A DNA stretch of 64,000 bases, taken from assembly GCA_023423695.1 (NCBI GenBank), contig JAFAFA010000061.1, positions 62,001 through 126,000 on the forward strand, given 5' to 3'. Origin of the DNA: Pseudomonadota bacterium. Its GTDB lineage: Bacteria > Pseudomonadota > Alphaproteobacteria > Azospirillales > Azospirillaceae. A program made the position numbers and the translations under genes. The notes under the pieces were generated by a model. The model did no database searches. It was given only the letters and a program-made list of their open reading frames with translations, and was not told the DNA's origin. Shown here in pieces: positions 1 through 8,647 of the stretch (position 1 is its first letter; each line of letters begins with the position of its first letter).

Positions 1-1
1 G

Positions 2-265
2 ACCGTGGTGGTGGAGGTCCAGACGGTCAACGACCGCTCCCCCGTGATCGCCGCCGCCAAGCGTCTGTTCCGCGAGGCGCCGGAGGTGCAGCAATGCTAT
101 CTGGTCACCGGCAAGGCCAGCTTCATCCTGATCCTGCTGGTCCCGGACATGGCGAGATACGAGCTGCTGTCGCGCCGCCTGTTCGCCGACAACGAACTGG
201 TGCAGTCCTTCCAGACCCTGGTGGTGCTCGACCCGGTGAAGGTCACGCTGGAGGTGGACGTCTGA
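2..265 (+). CDS. Lrp/AsnC family regulator, C-terminal part (5' truncated)
   Basis: The reading frame is open from the first bases, so the gene begins before the window. About 88 residues remain, against roughly 150 for a whole Lrp/AsnC protein. What is left matches the effector-binding (RAM) half: a beta-strand VVVEVQTVN, a helix ending near AAKRLF, the EVQQCYLVTGKASFILILLVPD strand pair typical of the fold, and a last strand KVTLEVDV. The N-terminal winged-helix DNA-binding half is outside the window. Members sense amino acids and regulate neighbouring genes as octamers or dimers; the target here is unknown. Family assignment is fairly safe, the ligand is not known. Confidence 0.8.
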   Translation, partial: TVVVEVQTVNDRSPVIAAAKRLFREAPEVQQCYLVTGKASFILILLVPDMARYELLSRRLFADNELVQSFQTLVVLDPVKVTLEVDV

Positions 266-274
266 GCGGGACGG

Positions 275-1432
275 TCAGTCGTCCCAGTCCTCATAGCCCC
301 AATCCTCGGCGTCCGGGTCGGCGGTGCCGAGCGGCGCCACAGTTGCGCCGGCGTCCAGCGCCGCGGCCAGCCAGGGCTCCACGCTGGTGACGGGGGACAG
401 CCGGCACCAGCGCCGGCGGCGCCCGTCCCACCGGCACAGGCCCTGCCGCTTCATCTCCTCCCGCAACTCCCAGGACGGAATCGAGGAGAAGCGGAGTTCA
501 AGCCCACGGTCGTTCTGGGCGATCTCCACCAGTTCCCCGGACAGCGTCGTGTGGGTCAGCCCATTCTCCAGCACCCGGCGCAGCAGGCCGGCGCGCTCGT
601 CGCGGAGGCGGGCCTCGGCCTCGCGCTGGCGGCGGCGCTCCGCCTTGGCCTCGTCGATCCAATCGGGCGCTTCCTCCAGCACGCGGTAGCCGGCACCGCC
701 GCGCGGGCCCGGCGCCTCCTCGATCAGCCCCTCCTGCACAAGGTCGGCAAGCATGCCCTTCAGCCGGTCGCGGTCGGTCCGGTTGCCGAGCGGCCGCTGT
801 GCCGCGGCATCCGCGGCGGTGAAACGCTCGCCGGCCCCCCAGCCTTCGTAGAGTTCGGCGGCCAGCGCGTGGAGGTCGGCGATGCGGCTGCGCTGGTCGG
901 CCAGCCGCTGCGCGACGATCGGATTGGGGGCCAAGTCGGTGCGCCCGCTCAGCCCGCAGGTGCTGCATTGCCAGCCGCCGGGATCGGACAGGAGAATGCG
1001 CGGCGCGCAGCGGCGGTTGCGGCAATGCTCCTCGCTGCCCGGATCCGGCAGGCCGCGCCCGCTGTCCAGCAGGCTGCGGATCGCGTCGAGCGGGTTGTCG
1101 GCGACGCCCCGCAGCCTGTCCAGCACATCCGCCGGCAGCCAGACCTCCGCACCGCCGGACTCGTCCGGCACGGCGAAGCGGTTGGTCAGGCTGCGGCGGT
1201 GGATGGGGGCGAGCAGGGAGAGCACCCGCTCGGCGGTATAGCTCTCGTCGAAGGTATCGGCGACGGCTTCGGCCAGTTCGGCCAGCGATGCGGTGGGCGC
1301 CAGGGCGCTTCGGTCACCGGCGGCAAGGATGCGGCGGGCCTCGGCAAGAATCGCCGCGCTTTCCTCCGGTTTGCCCGCCCTGTGTCCGTTCTGGCCCTTC
1401 GCCGCCATGTCCGCCCTGGTCCGATGCCGCAT
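275..1432 (-). CDS. Hypothetical protein with a zinc-ribbon-like cysteine cluster
   Basis: I do not recognise a family. The 385-residue product has an Ala/Glu-rich N-terminal helical region, then four cysteines spaced as C-x5-C-x15-C-x2-C in the middle (EEHCRNRRC ... WQCSTC), which could bind zinc. A charged coiled-coil-prone stretch follows (EAKAERRRQREAEARLRDER) and then a basic segment rich in Arg/Trp (RWDGRRRRWCRL) that could touch nucleic acid. The tail is acidic (DPDAEDWGYEDWDD). Starts at 1432 and 1408 are both possible; 1408 has the better-spaced AGGG. It is convergent with the Lrp gene, and divergent from the aldo/keto reductase. Possibly a DNA- or RNA-associated protein, by composition only. 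Confidence 0.6.
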   Translation of the reverse strand: MRHRTRADMAAKGQNGHRAGKPEESAAILAEARRILAAGDRSALAPTASLAELAEAVADTFDESYTAERVLSLLAPIHRRSLTNRFAVPDESGGAEVWLPADVLDRLRGVADNPLDAIRSLLDSGRGLPDPGSEEHCRNRRCAPRILLSDPGGWQCSTCGLSGRTDLAPNPIVAQRLADQRSRIADLHALAAELYEGWGAGERFTAADAAAQRPLGNRTDRDRLKGMLADLVQEGLIEEAPGPRGGAGYRVLEEAPDWIDEAKAERRRQREAEARLRDERAGLLRRVLENGLTHTTLSGELVEIAQNDRGLELRFSSIPSWELREEMKRQGLCRWDGRRRRWCRLSPVTSVEPWLAAALDAGATVAPLGTADPDAEDWGYEDWDD

Positions 1433-1573
1433 CACCCTACCAAGCTGGTCGTCGCCAAAACGGTCTTCAAGCGCAGGCGGAACGGCCTTGCGAACGGCGC
1501 TGTTGACGATGGGCATCCAAGGGCATCGGCGCCCCGCCCAGCGGCAAGGGCGCCGGACATGATGAGGTTTCCC

Positions 1574-2560
1574 ATGCCAGACAGCGCGCATTTCGCTCCG
1601 CCCGGCCCGCTCGGCTTCGGCGGCGCTCCCCTGGGCAACATGTTCGAGAAGGTGGCGGACGACATCGCCGAAGCCACGCTCGACGCCGCCTGGGACGCCG
1701 GCATCCGCTATTTCGACACGGCTCCCGAATATGGTCCCGGCATTTCGGAACACCGGTTCGGCCATGCGCTGCGCAACCGCCCGCGCGACCAGTTCGTGCT
1801 GTCCACCAAGGTCGGGCGGCTGCTCCGCGCGGACCAGAGCAAGGGCGGGCGCCATGGCCCCTTCGTGAAGGGGCTGCCGTTCCGCGTCGATTACGACTAC
1901 ACCGCCGACGGCGTCCGCCGGTCGATCGAGGACAGTCTGCAGCGGCTGGGCATGGCGCGCATCGACATCGCCTATATCCACGACTGCGCCGAGGATGCCC
2001 ATGGCGACCGCTGGCTGGAGGTGTTCGACACCGCCATGAAGGGGGCCGCCGTGGCGCTCACCCGACTGCGCGAGGAGGGGGTGATCCGCGCCTGGGGCCT
2101 GGGCGTCAACCGGGTGGAGCCCTGCGTCATGGCGCTGGAGCGCGCGGATCCGGACGTCTTCCTGCTGGCCGGCCGCTACAGCCTGCTGAACCAGCCGGCG
2201 CTCGACGAACTGTTCCCGCGTTGCGGGGAGCGCGGCGTGCATGTGGTCGTCGGCGGCCCCTACAATTCCGGCCTCATCGCCGGCGGCAGGACCTTCGAAT
2301 ATCAGGAGGCATCATCCGACAAGGTCGCCGCCCGCGACCGTCTGGCGGAGATCGCCGGCCGCCATGGCGTCGACCTGCGCGCGGCGGCCTTGCAGTTCTG
2401 CGCCGCCCATCCGGTCGTCGCCTCGGTCATTCCCGGCACCAAGAACCCGGCGCGGGTGCATGAGAACGTCCAACTCATGGCCCAACCAGTCCCCGCCGAC
2501 TTCTGGCGGGAGTTGAAGGCGTCGGGTGTCCTGCCGGAGCAGGCGCCGACGCCGGCTTGA
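1574..2560 (+). CDS. Aldo/keto reductase (D-threo-aldose 1-dehydrogenase type)
   Basis: A 328-residue NAD(P)-dependent TIM-barrel oxidoreductase. The catalytic set is visible: Asp and Tyr in RYFDTAPEYG, Lys in LSTKVGR, and a His in AYIHD. The cofactor end is ASVIPGTKNPARV near the C-terminus. The sequence resembles the subgroup that oxidises sugars at C1 (D-threo-aldose or L-fucose dehydrogenase) or pyridoxal, rather than AKR1 enzymes; the exact substrate cannot be read from sequence. The start at 1574 is chosen because GAGG lies 6-7 bases upstream, whereas the two ATGs at 1559 and 1562 lack a ribosome site. It stands alone between two genes of the opposite strand. Confidence 0.85.
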   Translation: MPDSAHFAPPGPLGFGGAPLGNMFEKVADDIAEATLDAAWDAGIRYFDTAPEYGPGISEHRFGHALRNRPRDQFVLSTKVGRLLRADQSKGGRHGPFVKGLPFRVDYDYTADGVRRSIEDSLQRLGMARIDIAYIHDCAEDAHGDRWLEVFDTAMKGAAVALTRLREEGVIRAWGLGVNRVEPCVMALERADPDVFLLAGRYSLLNQPALDELFPRCGERGVHVVVGGPYNSGLIAGGRTFEYQEASSDKVAARDRLAEIAGRHGVDLRAAALQFCAAHPVVASVIPGTKNPARVHENVQLMAQPVPADFWRELKASGVLPEQAPTPA

Positions 2561-2580
2561 TGGCGGCTTGATGGGGGCGG

Positions 2581-2607
2581 GTGAGCGCCGGCCGGTCAGG
2601 CGCTCAC
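2581..2607. terminator. Hairpin between convergent genes
   Basis: Inverted arms GTGAGCGCC (2581-2589) and GGCGCTCAC (2599-2607) with a 9-base loop lie between the convergent aldo/keto reductase and MBL-hydrolase genes; the right arm overlaps the last codons of the latter. There is no U-tract, so termination is only a suggestion. Confidence 0.35.
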
Positions 2608-3570
2608 CACCATTCCGGGGAAGGCCGCTTCGAACCGGCCGGGCTCGATGCCATGGCCGGCCAGCGTCGCGCGCAGCCGTTCGGGCGGCTCGTCGCGCGC
2701 CTCGTCGGTCAGGGCGAAGGTGCCCCAATGGATGCCGACGGCCTTCCGCGCCCCGACGTCCAGCATGATCCGCACCGCCTCCTCCGGGTTGCAATGCTGG
2801 GCGGACATGAACCAGCGCGGGTCGTAGGCGCCGATGGGGATCAGCGCGAGGTCGCAGCCGCCCAGCCGCCGGTGGATCGCCTTGAAGGCCGCCCCGGTGC
2901 CATAGCCGGTGTCGCCGGCGAAATAGAGCGTGCCGGCCGGCATGCGCAGGTGGAAGCCGCCCCACAGTGCCATCCGGCGGTCGCGCATCGTCCGCGACGA
3001 CCAGTGGTTGGCCGGCACGATGTGGACCTCCGTTCCTGCGGCAAGCTCGAACCGGCTCCACCAGTCGCCCGCCGCAGTCCTGATTCCGGGCATATGCTTG
3101 CGCAGGATGGTGTCGTTGCCGAGCGGCGTGACGACCAGCGGCCGGTCGCGCTCATGCAGCCGCCGCAGGGTATCGATGTCCAGATGGTCGTAGTGGTTGT
3201 GCGACAGCAGAACGGTGTCGATCCTCGGCAGGTCGTCAAAGCGGATCCCCGGCGCCGTCGCCCGCTTCGGCCCGGCGAACCGCACCGGGCTCGCCCGCTC
3301 CGACCAGATCGGATCGGTCAGGATGTTCAGACCCGGCGCCTGGATCAGTGCCGTCGCATGCCCCACCACCGTCACGCGCAGCGCGTCGACATCCGGTTCC
3401 GGCGCGGCCGGGGTGACCGGCACCTCTCCCGGCCATCTGACCTTCCGGCGGCCGAACTGCCACCGCAGCAACTGGCGCAGAGAGCGGTCGGTGTCCGGCT
3501 CTCCCGGATTGAAGAAGCGCAACCCGTCGAAGTTCGAGGAGACGGGTCCTTGCCAGTAGGGGTTGCGCAT
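2596..3570 (-). CDS. MBL-fold metal-dependent hydrolase (NAPE-PLD/UlaG-like)
   Basis: The 324-residue protein carries the metallo-beta-lactamase signature HNHYDH at residues 124-129, an early strand VTVVGHATALIQ, and later metal ligands in FAGDTGYG and GIHWGTF. The N-terminal NPYWQGP...FNPGEPD segment is typical of the bacterial relatives of N-acylphosphatidylethanolamine phospholipase D. Such enzymes use two metal ions to cut phosphodiester or lactone bonds; the substrate is unknown. No signal peptide is seen, so it is likely cytoplasmic. An AAGGA sits about 10 bases before the ATG. It is a single gene, with no obvious functional partner nearby. Confidence 0.85.
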   Translation of the reverse strand: MRNPYWQGPVSSNFDGLRFFNPGEPDTDRSLRQLLRWQFGRRKVRWPGEVPVTPAAPEPDVDALRVTVVGHATALIQAPGLNILTDPIWSERASPVRFAGPKRATAPGIRFDDLPRIDTVLLSHNHYDHLDIDTLRRLHERDRPLVVTPLGNDTILRKHMPGIRTAAGDWWSRFELAAGTEVHIVPANHWSSRTMRDRRMALWGGFHLRMPAGTLYFAGDTGYGTGAAFKAIHRRLGGCDLALIPIGAYDPRWFMSAQHCNPEEAVRIMLDVGARKAVGIHWGTFALTDEARDEPPERLRATLAGHGIEPGRFEAAFPGMVVSA

Positions 3571-3743
3571 GCGGGACGGATCCTTTTGGGTGGCGGCGTG
3601 GGGGATACAGCATGTGCGCAGTCGGGTTCACGCTTGAAAGGGGGGCTGCATATCGGCATCAAGGCGGATCGCCGCTGGACCGCGGGCGGGTGAGCGGGCT
3701 ACTGTGCCGCCTTGATTCATGGTTTGATCCTGGTTTGGACCCG

Positions 3744-4961
3744 ATGACCTCCGATACGCCGACCGACGAGCAGCACCGCGCGATCCAGGCGATCGATGCA
3801 TGGTACATGGACGACCAGGCACCGCAGGTCTTCTGGCTTGCCGGAGAGGCGGGAACGGGAAAGAGCAAGACCACCGCCTTCGTGCTGGAGCATCTGCAGG
3901 AACGCCGTCGGCTGAGGGATTATGTGGTCGGCGCGCCGACCGGCAAGGCCGCGCAGGTCCTGCGCCAGAAGGGGATCGAAGGGGCGGCGACCCTGCACTC
4001 GCTGCTCTACGCCCCGCGCAAGGACGGCGACACCGGCGAGCTGTTCTTCGCCCGCCGCAGCGACGGCCCGATTGCCGATGCCGACCTGATCGTCTGCGAC
4101 GAGGGGTCGATGATCGGCGACGACGTGGCCCGGGACCTTCTGCGGACGGAAAAGAAAATCCTGGTGATCGCCGACGATTATCAGCTGCCGCCGGTCTCCG
4201 GCCAGGGCCAGTTCACCAGCGGCGAGCCCGACTTCCGCCTGACCGAGCCGCACCGGACGGCACGGGAAAGCCCGGTCATCCGGCTCGCCCACCTGCTGCG
4301 CCGGCAGGAGATGCCGCGCCGCTTCGGCGCCGTCGGCAATGTCCATGTCCTGCCTTTGGAGCGCAGCACCCAGTCCCTGGTGATGCGTCCCTCGTCGCAG
4401 GCGATCTGCGGCACCCACCGCGTCCGCACCACCTACACCAAGCGGATGCGCTCGCTGCTCGGACATGAGTCGGTGATGCCGCAGACGGGGGAGCGCGTCA
4501 TCTGCCGGCGCAACCAGAAGGACGAGGGGCTCTACAACGGCATGATCGGTTCGCTCACCCGCCCGGCAGCCGAGGCCCAGGGTCGCGACGCCGGGCTGTG
4601 GTCGCTGGGCGTGCAGATGGAGGACGAGGCGCGGTCCCGCGGCAAGCTGATGGTCCATCCCTGGATGTTCCAGGCCCATTATGCCGAGGGCATGGTCCAG
4701 CCGCGGGTGGGCAAGGACATCCAGCTTTATGATTGGGCATGGCTGATCACCTGCCATGCCGCCCAGGGGTCGGAGTTCCCGTCGGTCACAGTGGTGGACG
4801 ATTCCGCCGCCTTCCGGGAACACCGCTGGCGCTGGCTCTACACCGCCGTCACCCGGTCGCGCGACGAACTGGTGCTTCTGCTGCGCAACGCCGCACTCGG
4901 CGGATCGTGGCAATTGCCGGATTTCGATGACTGCCTGCCGGACCGAGCGATCGCTCGATAA
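3744..4961 (+). CDS. RecD/UvrD-like ATP-dependent DNA helicase (AAA)
   Basis: A 405-residue superfamily-1 helicase-like ATPase. Walker A is GEAGTGKS at residues 34-41 and Walker B is LIVCDE ending at Glu120. The C-terminal UvrD_C_2 region (WLITCHAAQGSEFPSVTVVD, then YTAVTRSRDELVLL) supplies motifs V and VI. This arrangement is found in short stand-alone RecD2-like proteins that act on DNA ends during repair or in phage/plasmid-derived modules. It is much smaller than RecD2 (over 700 residues) and lacks its N-terminal domain. The start at 3744 was preferred because the 44 extra upstream residues available from 3612 are unlike the family; no strong ribosome site supports either. Confidence 0.8.
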   Translation: MTSDTPTDEQHRAIQAIDAWYMDDQAPQVFWLAGEAGTGKSKTTAFVLEHLQERRRLRDYVVGAPTGKAAQVLRQKGIEGAATLHSLLYAPRKDGDTGELFFARRSDGPIADADLIVCDEGSMIGDDVARDLLRTEKKILVIADDYQLPPVSGQGQFTSGEPDFRLTEPHRTARESPVIRLAHLLRRQEMPRRFGAVGNVHVLPLERSTQSLVMRPSSQAICGTHRVRTTYTKRMRSLLGHESVMPQTGERVICRRNQKDEGLYNGMIGSLTRPAAEAQGRDAGLWSLGVQMEDEARSRGKLMVHPWMFQAHYAEGMVQPRVGKDIQLYDWAWLITCHAAQGSEFPSVTVVDDSAAFREHRWRWLYTAVTRSRDELVLLLRNAALGGSWQLPDFDDCLPDRAIAR

Positions 4962-5011
4962 ATTGAAGTGATCGAACGCATCAGGTCTTTGCGTTGGATG
5001 TGATCGATCAC
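4944..5011. promoter_or_regulatory. Two palindromes before the YeiH-type exporter
   Basis: A 14-base perfect palindrome CGAGCGATCGCTCG (4944-4957) overlaps the end of the helicase gene, and a 12-base one, GTGATCGATCAC, lies at 5000-5011, 67 bases before the exporter start. The second looks like a CRP-type half-site pair but with 4 rather than 6 spacer bases. Either may be an operator; both could also be chance GATC-rich palindromes. Confidence 0.3.
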
Positions 5012-5077
5012 GGTCTCCATAGTCTCTGCATCGGAGCGGCACCGCCTCCCGCCGCACCGCTTTTGGAGACCCCTTCC

Positions 5078-6166
5078 ATGCCCCCTGACGCCATGGCACC
5101 CGCAAGGCCGGTGCCGGGACGCCCCATCCTTACCGTCGTCCTTGCCCATATCCGCACCGCTCTGCCCGGCATCGCCCTGTGCGCCGCGGTCACGGCGCTG
5201 GCCTTCGCCACCGCCTTGGGGGAAGCTCGGCTGTTCGGCGAGTCCTGGATCGAGGCGCTGGTCCTGGCGATCCTGCTCGGCACCGTGCTGCGCACGATGT
5301 GGACGCCGTCCGCCCTCTGGCAGCCGGGCATCGCATTTTCGGCCAAGATCCTGTTGGAGGTGGCGGTCGTGCTTCTCGGCGCCACGGTCAGTGCCGCCAC
5401 CATCCTGTCGGCGGGACCGGCGCTTCTGCTGGGCATTGCCGCCGTGGTGCTGGTCGCGGTGGCGGCGGGGTTCGGGATCGGACGGCTGCTCGGCCTGCCG
5501 CCGCGCATGGCGCTGCTGGTCGCCTGCGGCAATGCCATCTGCGGCAATTCGGCCATCGCCGCTGTGGCGCCGGTGATCGATGCGGACGGCGAGGACGTCG
5601 CCGCCGCCATCGCCTTCACCGCCGTGCTCGGGGTGGCGGTCGTGCTGGGCCTGCCGCTGGTCGGCCTGGGGCTGCAGCTGAGCGGCGTGCAGTATGGCGC
5701 GCTGGCGGGGCTGACCGTCTATGCCGTGCCGCAGGTGATCGCCGCCGCCGCCCCGCTGGGCACCACGGCAGTGCAGGTCGGCACGCTGGTGAAGCTGGTG
5801 CGCGTGCTGATGCTGGGGCCGGTCTGCCTGCTGCTGTCGCTGCTGGCGCCGAGGCTGAACAGGGATGCGCCCGGCGCTTCGCGTCCGGCCGCACCGCCGG
5901 TCCATCATCTGGTGCCGTGGTTCATCCAGGGCTTCCTGGCGATGATCGCCCTGCGGTCCTTTGATCTCATTCCGCAGGCAGCCCTGGTGCCGATGGGGCA
6001 TGCGGCGACCCTGCTGACCGTGGTGTCGATGGCGGCGCTCGGGCTGGGGGTCGATGTGCGGACGGTGGCGCGGGCGGGCGGGCGGGTGACCGCGGCGGTC
6101 GTCCTCTCCCTCCTCACGCTGGGCGCGATCAGCCTGGGCCTGATCCATGCGGTCGGCCTGGCCTGA
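5078..6166 (+). CDS. Putative sulfate exporter family (YeiH/YadS-like) membrane protein
   Basis: A 362-residue very hydrophobic inner-membrane protein with about ten predicted transmembrane segments. It belongs to the conserved family represented by E. coli YeiH; the family hallmarks are the GNAICGNSAIAAVAPVI stretch and the LTVYAVPQVIAAA motif in the middle. Family members are annotated as putative sulfate exporters on weak evidence. GGAG lies 9 bases before the chosen ATG; an upstream in-frame ATG at 4994 lacks one. In many genomes yeiH lies next to a LysR gene, but none is adjacent here. The true substrate is unknown. Confidence 0.85.
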   Translation: MPPDAMAPARPVPGRPILTVVLAHIRTALPGIALCAAVTALAFATALGEARLFGESWIEALVLAILLGTVLRTMWTPSALWQPGIAFSAKILLEVAVVLLGATVSAATILSAGPALLLGIAAVVLVAVAAGFGIGRLLGLPPRMALLVACGNAICGNSAIAAVAPVIDADGEDVAAAIAFTAVLGVAVVLGLPLVGLGLQLSGVQYGALAGLTVYAVPQVIAAAAPLGTTAVQVGTLVKLVRVLMLGPVCLLLSLLAPRLNRDAPGASRPAAPPVHHLVPWFIQGFLAMIALRSFDLIPQAALVPMGHAATLLTVVSMAALGLGVDVRTVARAGGRVTAAVVLSLLTLGAISLGLIHAVGLA

Positions 6167-6205
6167 AAACGGGCGGGAGTCTACAGCCGGCGTCCGACGG
6201 GCGCA

Positions 6206-6219
6206 TTGACCCAGATTAA
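6206..6219. promoter_or_regulatory. Possible FNR/FixK box upstream of the hibernation factor
   Basis: TTGACCCAGATTAA matches the FNR consensus TTGAT-N4-ATCAA at 8 of 10 positions. It lies about 145 bases before a ribosome-hibernation gene, a class often induced under low oxygen in alphaproteobacteria. Inferred only from the motif. Confidence 0.35.
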
Positions 6220-6363
6220 TGCGTGATTTTGCCGGTGTGCGATCCTGACCTCATCAAGTCCCCGCCACCCCCGACGCCTTGAAGCGGCAGCGGGAATGGC
6301 GCCGGGCCCCGCGGGAGAGAGGCCATACAAGCCGGTCCCGCGCGCTGAACAAGGAGTATGGAT

Positions 6364-6732
6364 ATGCGTCAACCGTTGCAGATCGCCTTCCGCAACATCG
6401 ACCCGTCTCCCGCCCTGGAGCATCAAATTCGCGAGAATGCCGAAAAGCTCGACCGTTTCTTCGGCCGCATCCTGGCCAAGCGTGTGGTCTTCGAGGTTCC
6501 CCACCGCCACCAGCATCAGGGCAAGCAGTTCACCGTCCAGATCGCCCTGACCGTCCCCGGAGAGGAATTGGTCGTCCACAGCGACAAATCCGGCGGCCAT
6601 GGTCACGAAACCGCCGACGCGGCCATCCGCGATGCCTTCGACGCCGCCCGCCGTGTCCTGGAACGCTTCGCCGAGCGGCACCGGCACGAGGTGAAGTCCC
6701 ACACTCCGGCGCCCGACGCTACCCTGTCGTAA
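6364..6732 (+). CDS. Ribosome hibernation factor, HPF/RaiA family (short form)
   Basis: The 122-residue product is the S30AE fold that binds the small ribosomal subunit between the A and P sites and keeps ribosomes inactive under stress. Family features include the opening QIAFRNIDPSPALEHQIRE, the strand-helix pattern around KRVVFEVPHRH, and the helix DAAIRDAFDAARRVLERF. It lacks the C-terminal dimerisation domain of long HPF. The start at 6364 has AAGGAG seven bases upstream; the in-frame ATG at 6358 is only one base from it and cannot be used. A strong terminator follows, so it is a single-gene unit. Confidence 0.85.
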   Translation: MRQPLQIAFRNIDPSPALEHQIRENAEKLDRFFGRILAKRVVFEVPHRHQHQGKQFTVQIALTVPGEELVVHSDKSGGHGHETADAAIRDAFDAARRVLERFAERHRHEVKSHTPAPDATLS

Positions 6733-6768
6733 GCGCCCTGTCCGGCATATCTGCGTCTAATCGCCCAG

Positions 6769-6810
6769 CGCCACGCCCGTCCGACCATCCCGGACGGGCG
6801 TGGCGTTTTT
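6769..6810 (+). terminator. Rho-independent terminator after the hibernation factor gene
   Basis: Perfect 15-base-pair stem (CGCCACGCCCGTCCG at 6769-6783 with its complement at 6791-6805), 7-base loop, then TTTTT at 6806-6810. Confidence 0.92.
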
Positions 6811-6890
6811 GCTTTCCGGACCATTTTCACAAAAAGAAAATGTTAGTAGATCCGTCATAACTGGAAAATAACAAAAATGGAAGATATTTT

Positions 6891-6907
6891 CCTACTTGAT
6901 GAGTAGG
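6891..6907. promoter_or_regulatory. Inverted repeat in an AT-rich promoter region
   Basis: CCTACT (6891-6896) and AGTAGG (6902-6907) flank five bases inside an AT-rich patch (about 6826-6900) that stands out from the surrounding GC-rich DNA. It sits 84 bases before the XRE-cupin regulator, and may be that regulator's own operator. Confidence 0.4.
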
Positions 6908-6990
6908 CATCGCTGGTGTTCAATCCTTCCGACTCCCGTCGGGCACGGTCCGCGTCGCCCGGGTCATTCCTGTTGCAGGAGCATGGATCC

Positions 6991-7587
6991 ATGACGATCG
7001 GCACCGCCCCCGCTTCCACCCGGGCCTCGGTCGATCAATTGGTCGGCGTGATCGGCGAGAATCTGCGCGGGTTCCGCCGACGCCAGGGTTTGTCGGTGGA
7101 AGGGCTGGCGCAGCTGTCCGGAACGGACCCGGCGCTGCTGTCGGCTATCGAGGAAGGTCGCCACCGCCCCGACATCGGCACGTTGTGGACGGTTGCCAAG
7201 GCGCTGGATCTGTCCTTTTCCAGCCTGCTCAGCACCGGCGGCGATGCCGGAACCACGGTGATCCGGCGGGCCGAGCAACGCAGCCTGACCTCTCGGGACG
7301 GCCGTTTCACCTCGCGCGCGCTGTTCCCGCTCAAGGGAGAGCGGCAGGTGGAGTTCTATGAGCTTCGCCTGTCGCCCGGTGCCGACGAGTCCTCCGACGG
7401 CCATTCGCCCGGCACGGTCGAGAACATCCTGGTCGGCTGCGGCCGGGTCGAGGTCACCACCGCCGACGGCGAGCATAGGCTGGAGGAAGGCGACTCGATC
7501 CTGTTCGAGGCCGACGTTCCCCATCGCTACCGCAACGACGGCGACGGCGAAGCGGTGCTGTATCTCGTGATGTCCTACATCCTCTGA
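6991..7587 (+). CDS. XRE-family regulator with C-terminal cupin domain
   Basis: A 198-residue regulator of the HTH-cupin type. Residues about 20-80 form the helix-turn-helix (LRGFRRRQGLSVEGLAQLSG, then EEGRHRPDIGTLWTVAKAL). The C-terminal half is a beta-barrel cupin (EFYELRLSPGADES to HRLEEGDSILFEADVPHRY), which usually binds a small-molecule effector or metal. Members such as PuuR or SutR control nearby catabolic or sulfur genes. The esterase gene starts 17 bases downstream, so the two probably form an operon. AGGAG lies nine bases before the ATG. Confidence 0.88.
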   Translation: MTIGTAPASTRASVDQLVGVIGENLRGFRRRQGLSVEGLAQLSGTDPALLSAIEEGRHRPDIGTLWTVAKALDLSFSSLLSTGGDAGTTVIRRAEQRSLTSRDGRFTSRALFPLKGERQVEFYELRLSPGADESSDGHSPGTVENILVGCGRVEVTTADGEHRLEEGDSILFEADVPHRYRNDGDGEAVLYLVMSYIL

Positions 7588-7604
7588 GCCCGGGGAGAGC
7601 TGCG

Positions 7605-8570
7605 ATGCCGGATAGCTTCCTGCCGCTTCACCGCGACCTTCTCGACCCCCAGGTCGCCGAATTGGGCGAACTGGCCGCCCGCGCCGGGCTGGTGCCGGCC
7701 GATCCGCTGCGCCTGCCGCTGGCCGAGGCGCGCGACGCGGCGGAGCGCTACCACCTCTTCCTCAACGGCCCGGCACTGCCGGCCGATGTGCGGGAGGTCG
7801 AGGCTGCCGGCCCAGCCGGTCCGCTGCGCCTGCGCCTGATCCGGCCTCCGTCCGGTGACGGCGATTCCCTGCCGGTGCTGATCTACTTCCATGGCGGCGG
7901 CTTCGTTCTCAATTCCATCGACACCCACGACCGGCTGCTGGCCCGGCACAGCGGTGCGGCGGTTTGTGCAGTCGCCTACAGCCTTGCCCCGGAACGGCGC
8001 TTTCCCCATCAGCGGGGGGAGGCGCTGGCGGCTCTGCACTGGGTGGTGAGGCATGGTGCCGGCCATGGGCTGGACCCGGAACGGATCGCCGTCGGCGGCG
8101 ACTCGGCGGGGGCCAACCTGGCGCTCGGTCTGGCGCTCGATGCGCGGAACGAGCCCGGACCGCCGCTGTCCTTCGGCATGCTGCTCTACGGCATGTTCTC
8201 GCACGATTTCGACACCGAATCGCACCGGCTGTTCGGCGGCGGGCGCTATGGCCTGACGACGGAGCGGATGCGCTGGTATTGGCGACAGTATCTCGGCCAT
8301 GGCGGAATCACCCGTGATCCGTCCGCCGCCCCGCTGCTTGCCGACCTGCAGGGGCTGCCGCCGCTGCATGTCGCGGCGGCCGGGCTGGACTGTCTGCGCG
8401 ATGACAGCCTGCGCCTCGCCCAACGGCTGGAGATGGCGCGGAGTCCGCACCGTCTGGTGGTGCACGACACGCTTCCCCATTCCTTCGCCGGCATGACCCG
8501 CCATGTCCGGACGGCGGAAGCGGCGGTGGTCCTGGCCGCCGGGGAGCTTCGCCGCCACCTGCTGCGGTGA
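7605..8570 (+). CDS. HSL-family alpha/beta-hydrolase (esterase/lipase)
   Basis: A 321-residue hormone-sensitive-lipase-type esterase. The oxyanion-hole motif HGGG is at residues 96-99, the nucleophile elbow GDSAG at 165-169 (Ser167), and the Asp and His of the triad lie in AAAGLDCLRDD and HDTLPHSF near the C-terminus. These cytoplasmic enzymes hydrolyse short acyl or aryl esters, or detoxify xenobiotics. It follows the XRE-cupin regulator by 17 bases, suggesting that regulator responds to its substrate or product. Confidence 0.88.
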   Translation: MPDSFLPLHRDLLDPQVAELGELAARAGLVPADPLRLPLAEARDAAERYHLFLNGPALPADVREVEAAGPAGPLRLRLIRPPSGDGDSLPVLIYFHGGGFVLNSIDTHDRLLARHSGAAVCAVAYSLAPERRFPHQRGEALAALHWVVRHGAGHGLDPERIAVGGDSAGANLALGLALDARNEPGPPLSFGMLLYGMFSHDFDTESHRLFGGGRYGLTTERMRWYWRQYLGHGGITRDPSAAPLLADLQGLPPLHVAAAGLDCLRDDSLRLAQRLEMARSPHRLVVHDTLPHSFAGMTRHVRTAEAAVVLAAGELRRHLLR

Positions 8571-8647
8571 ACCACCCATCGGGTGGGCTGTTGTCTGTTC
8601 CAGGCGCCCGCACACAGGGGGGCGTCGATGCCAAGGGAGAGCAGACC

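Noticed and set aside
1433..2242. Continuation of the minus-strand frame upstream of the zinc-ribbon-like protein (giving 655 residues)
   Set aside because: It runs opposite a clear aldo/keto reductase and has no family-like sequence; only the part below about 1432 is credible.
5000..5011. Confident CRP-binding site before the YeiH-type gene
   Set aside because: The half-sites are four bases apart instead of six; kept only as a low-confidence palindrome.
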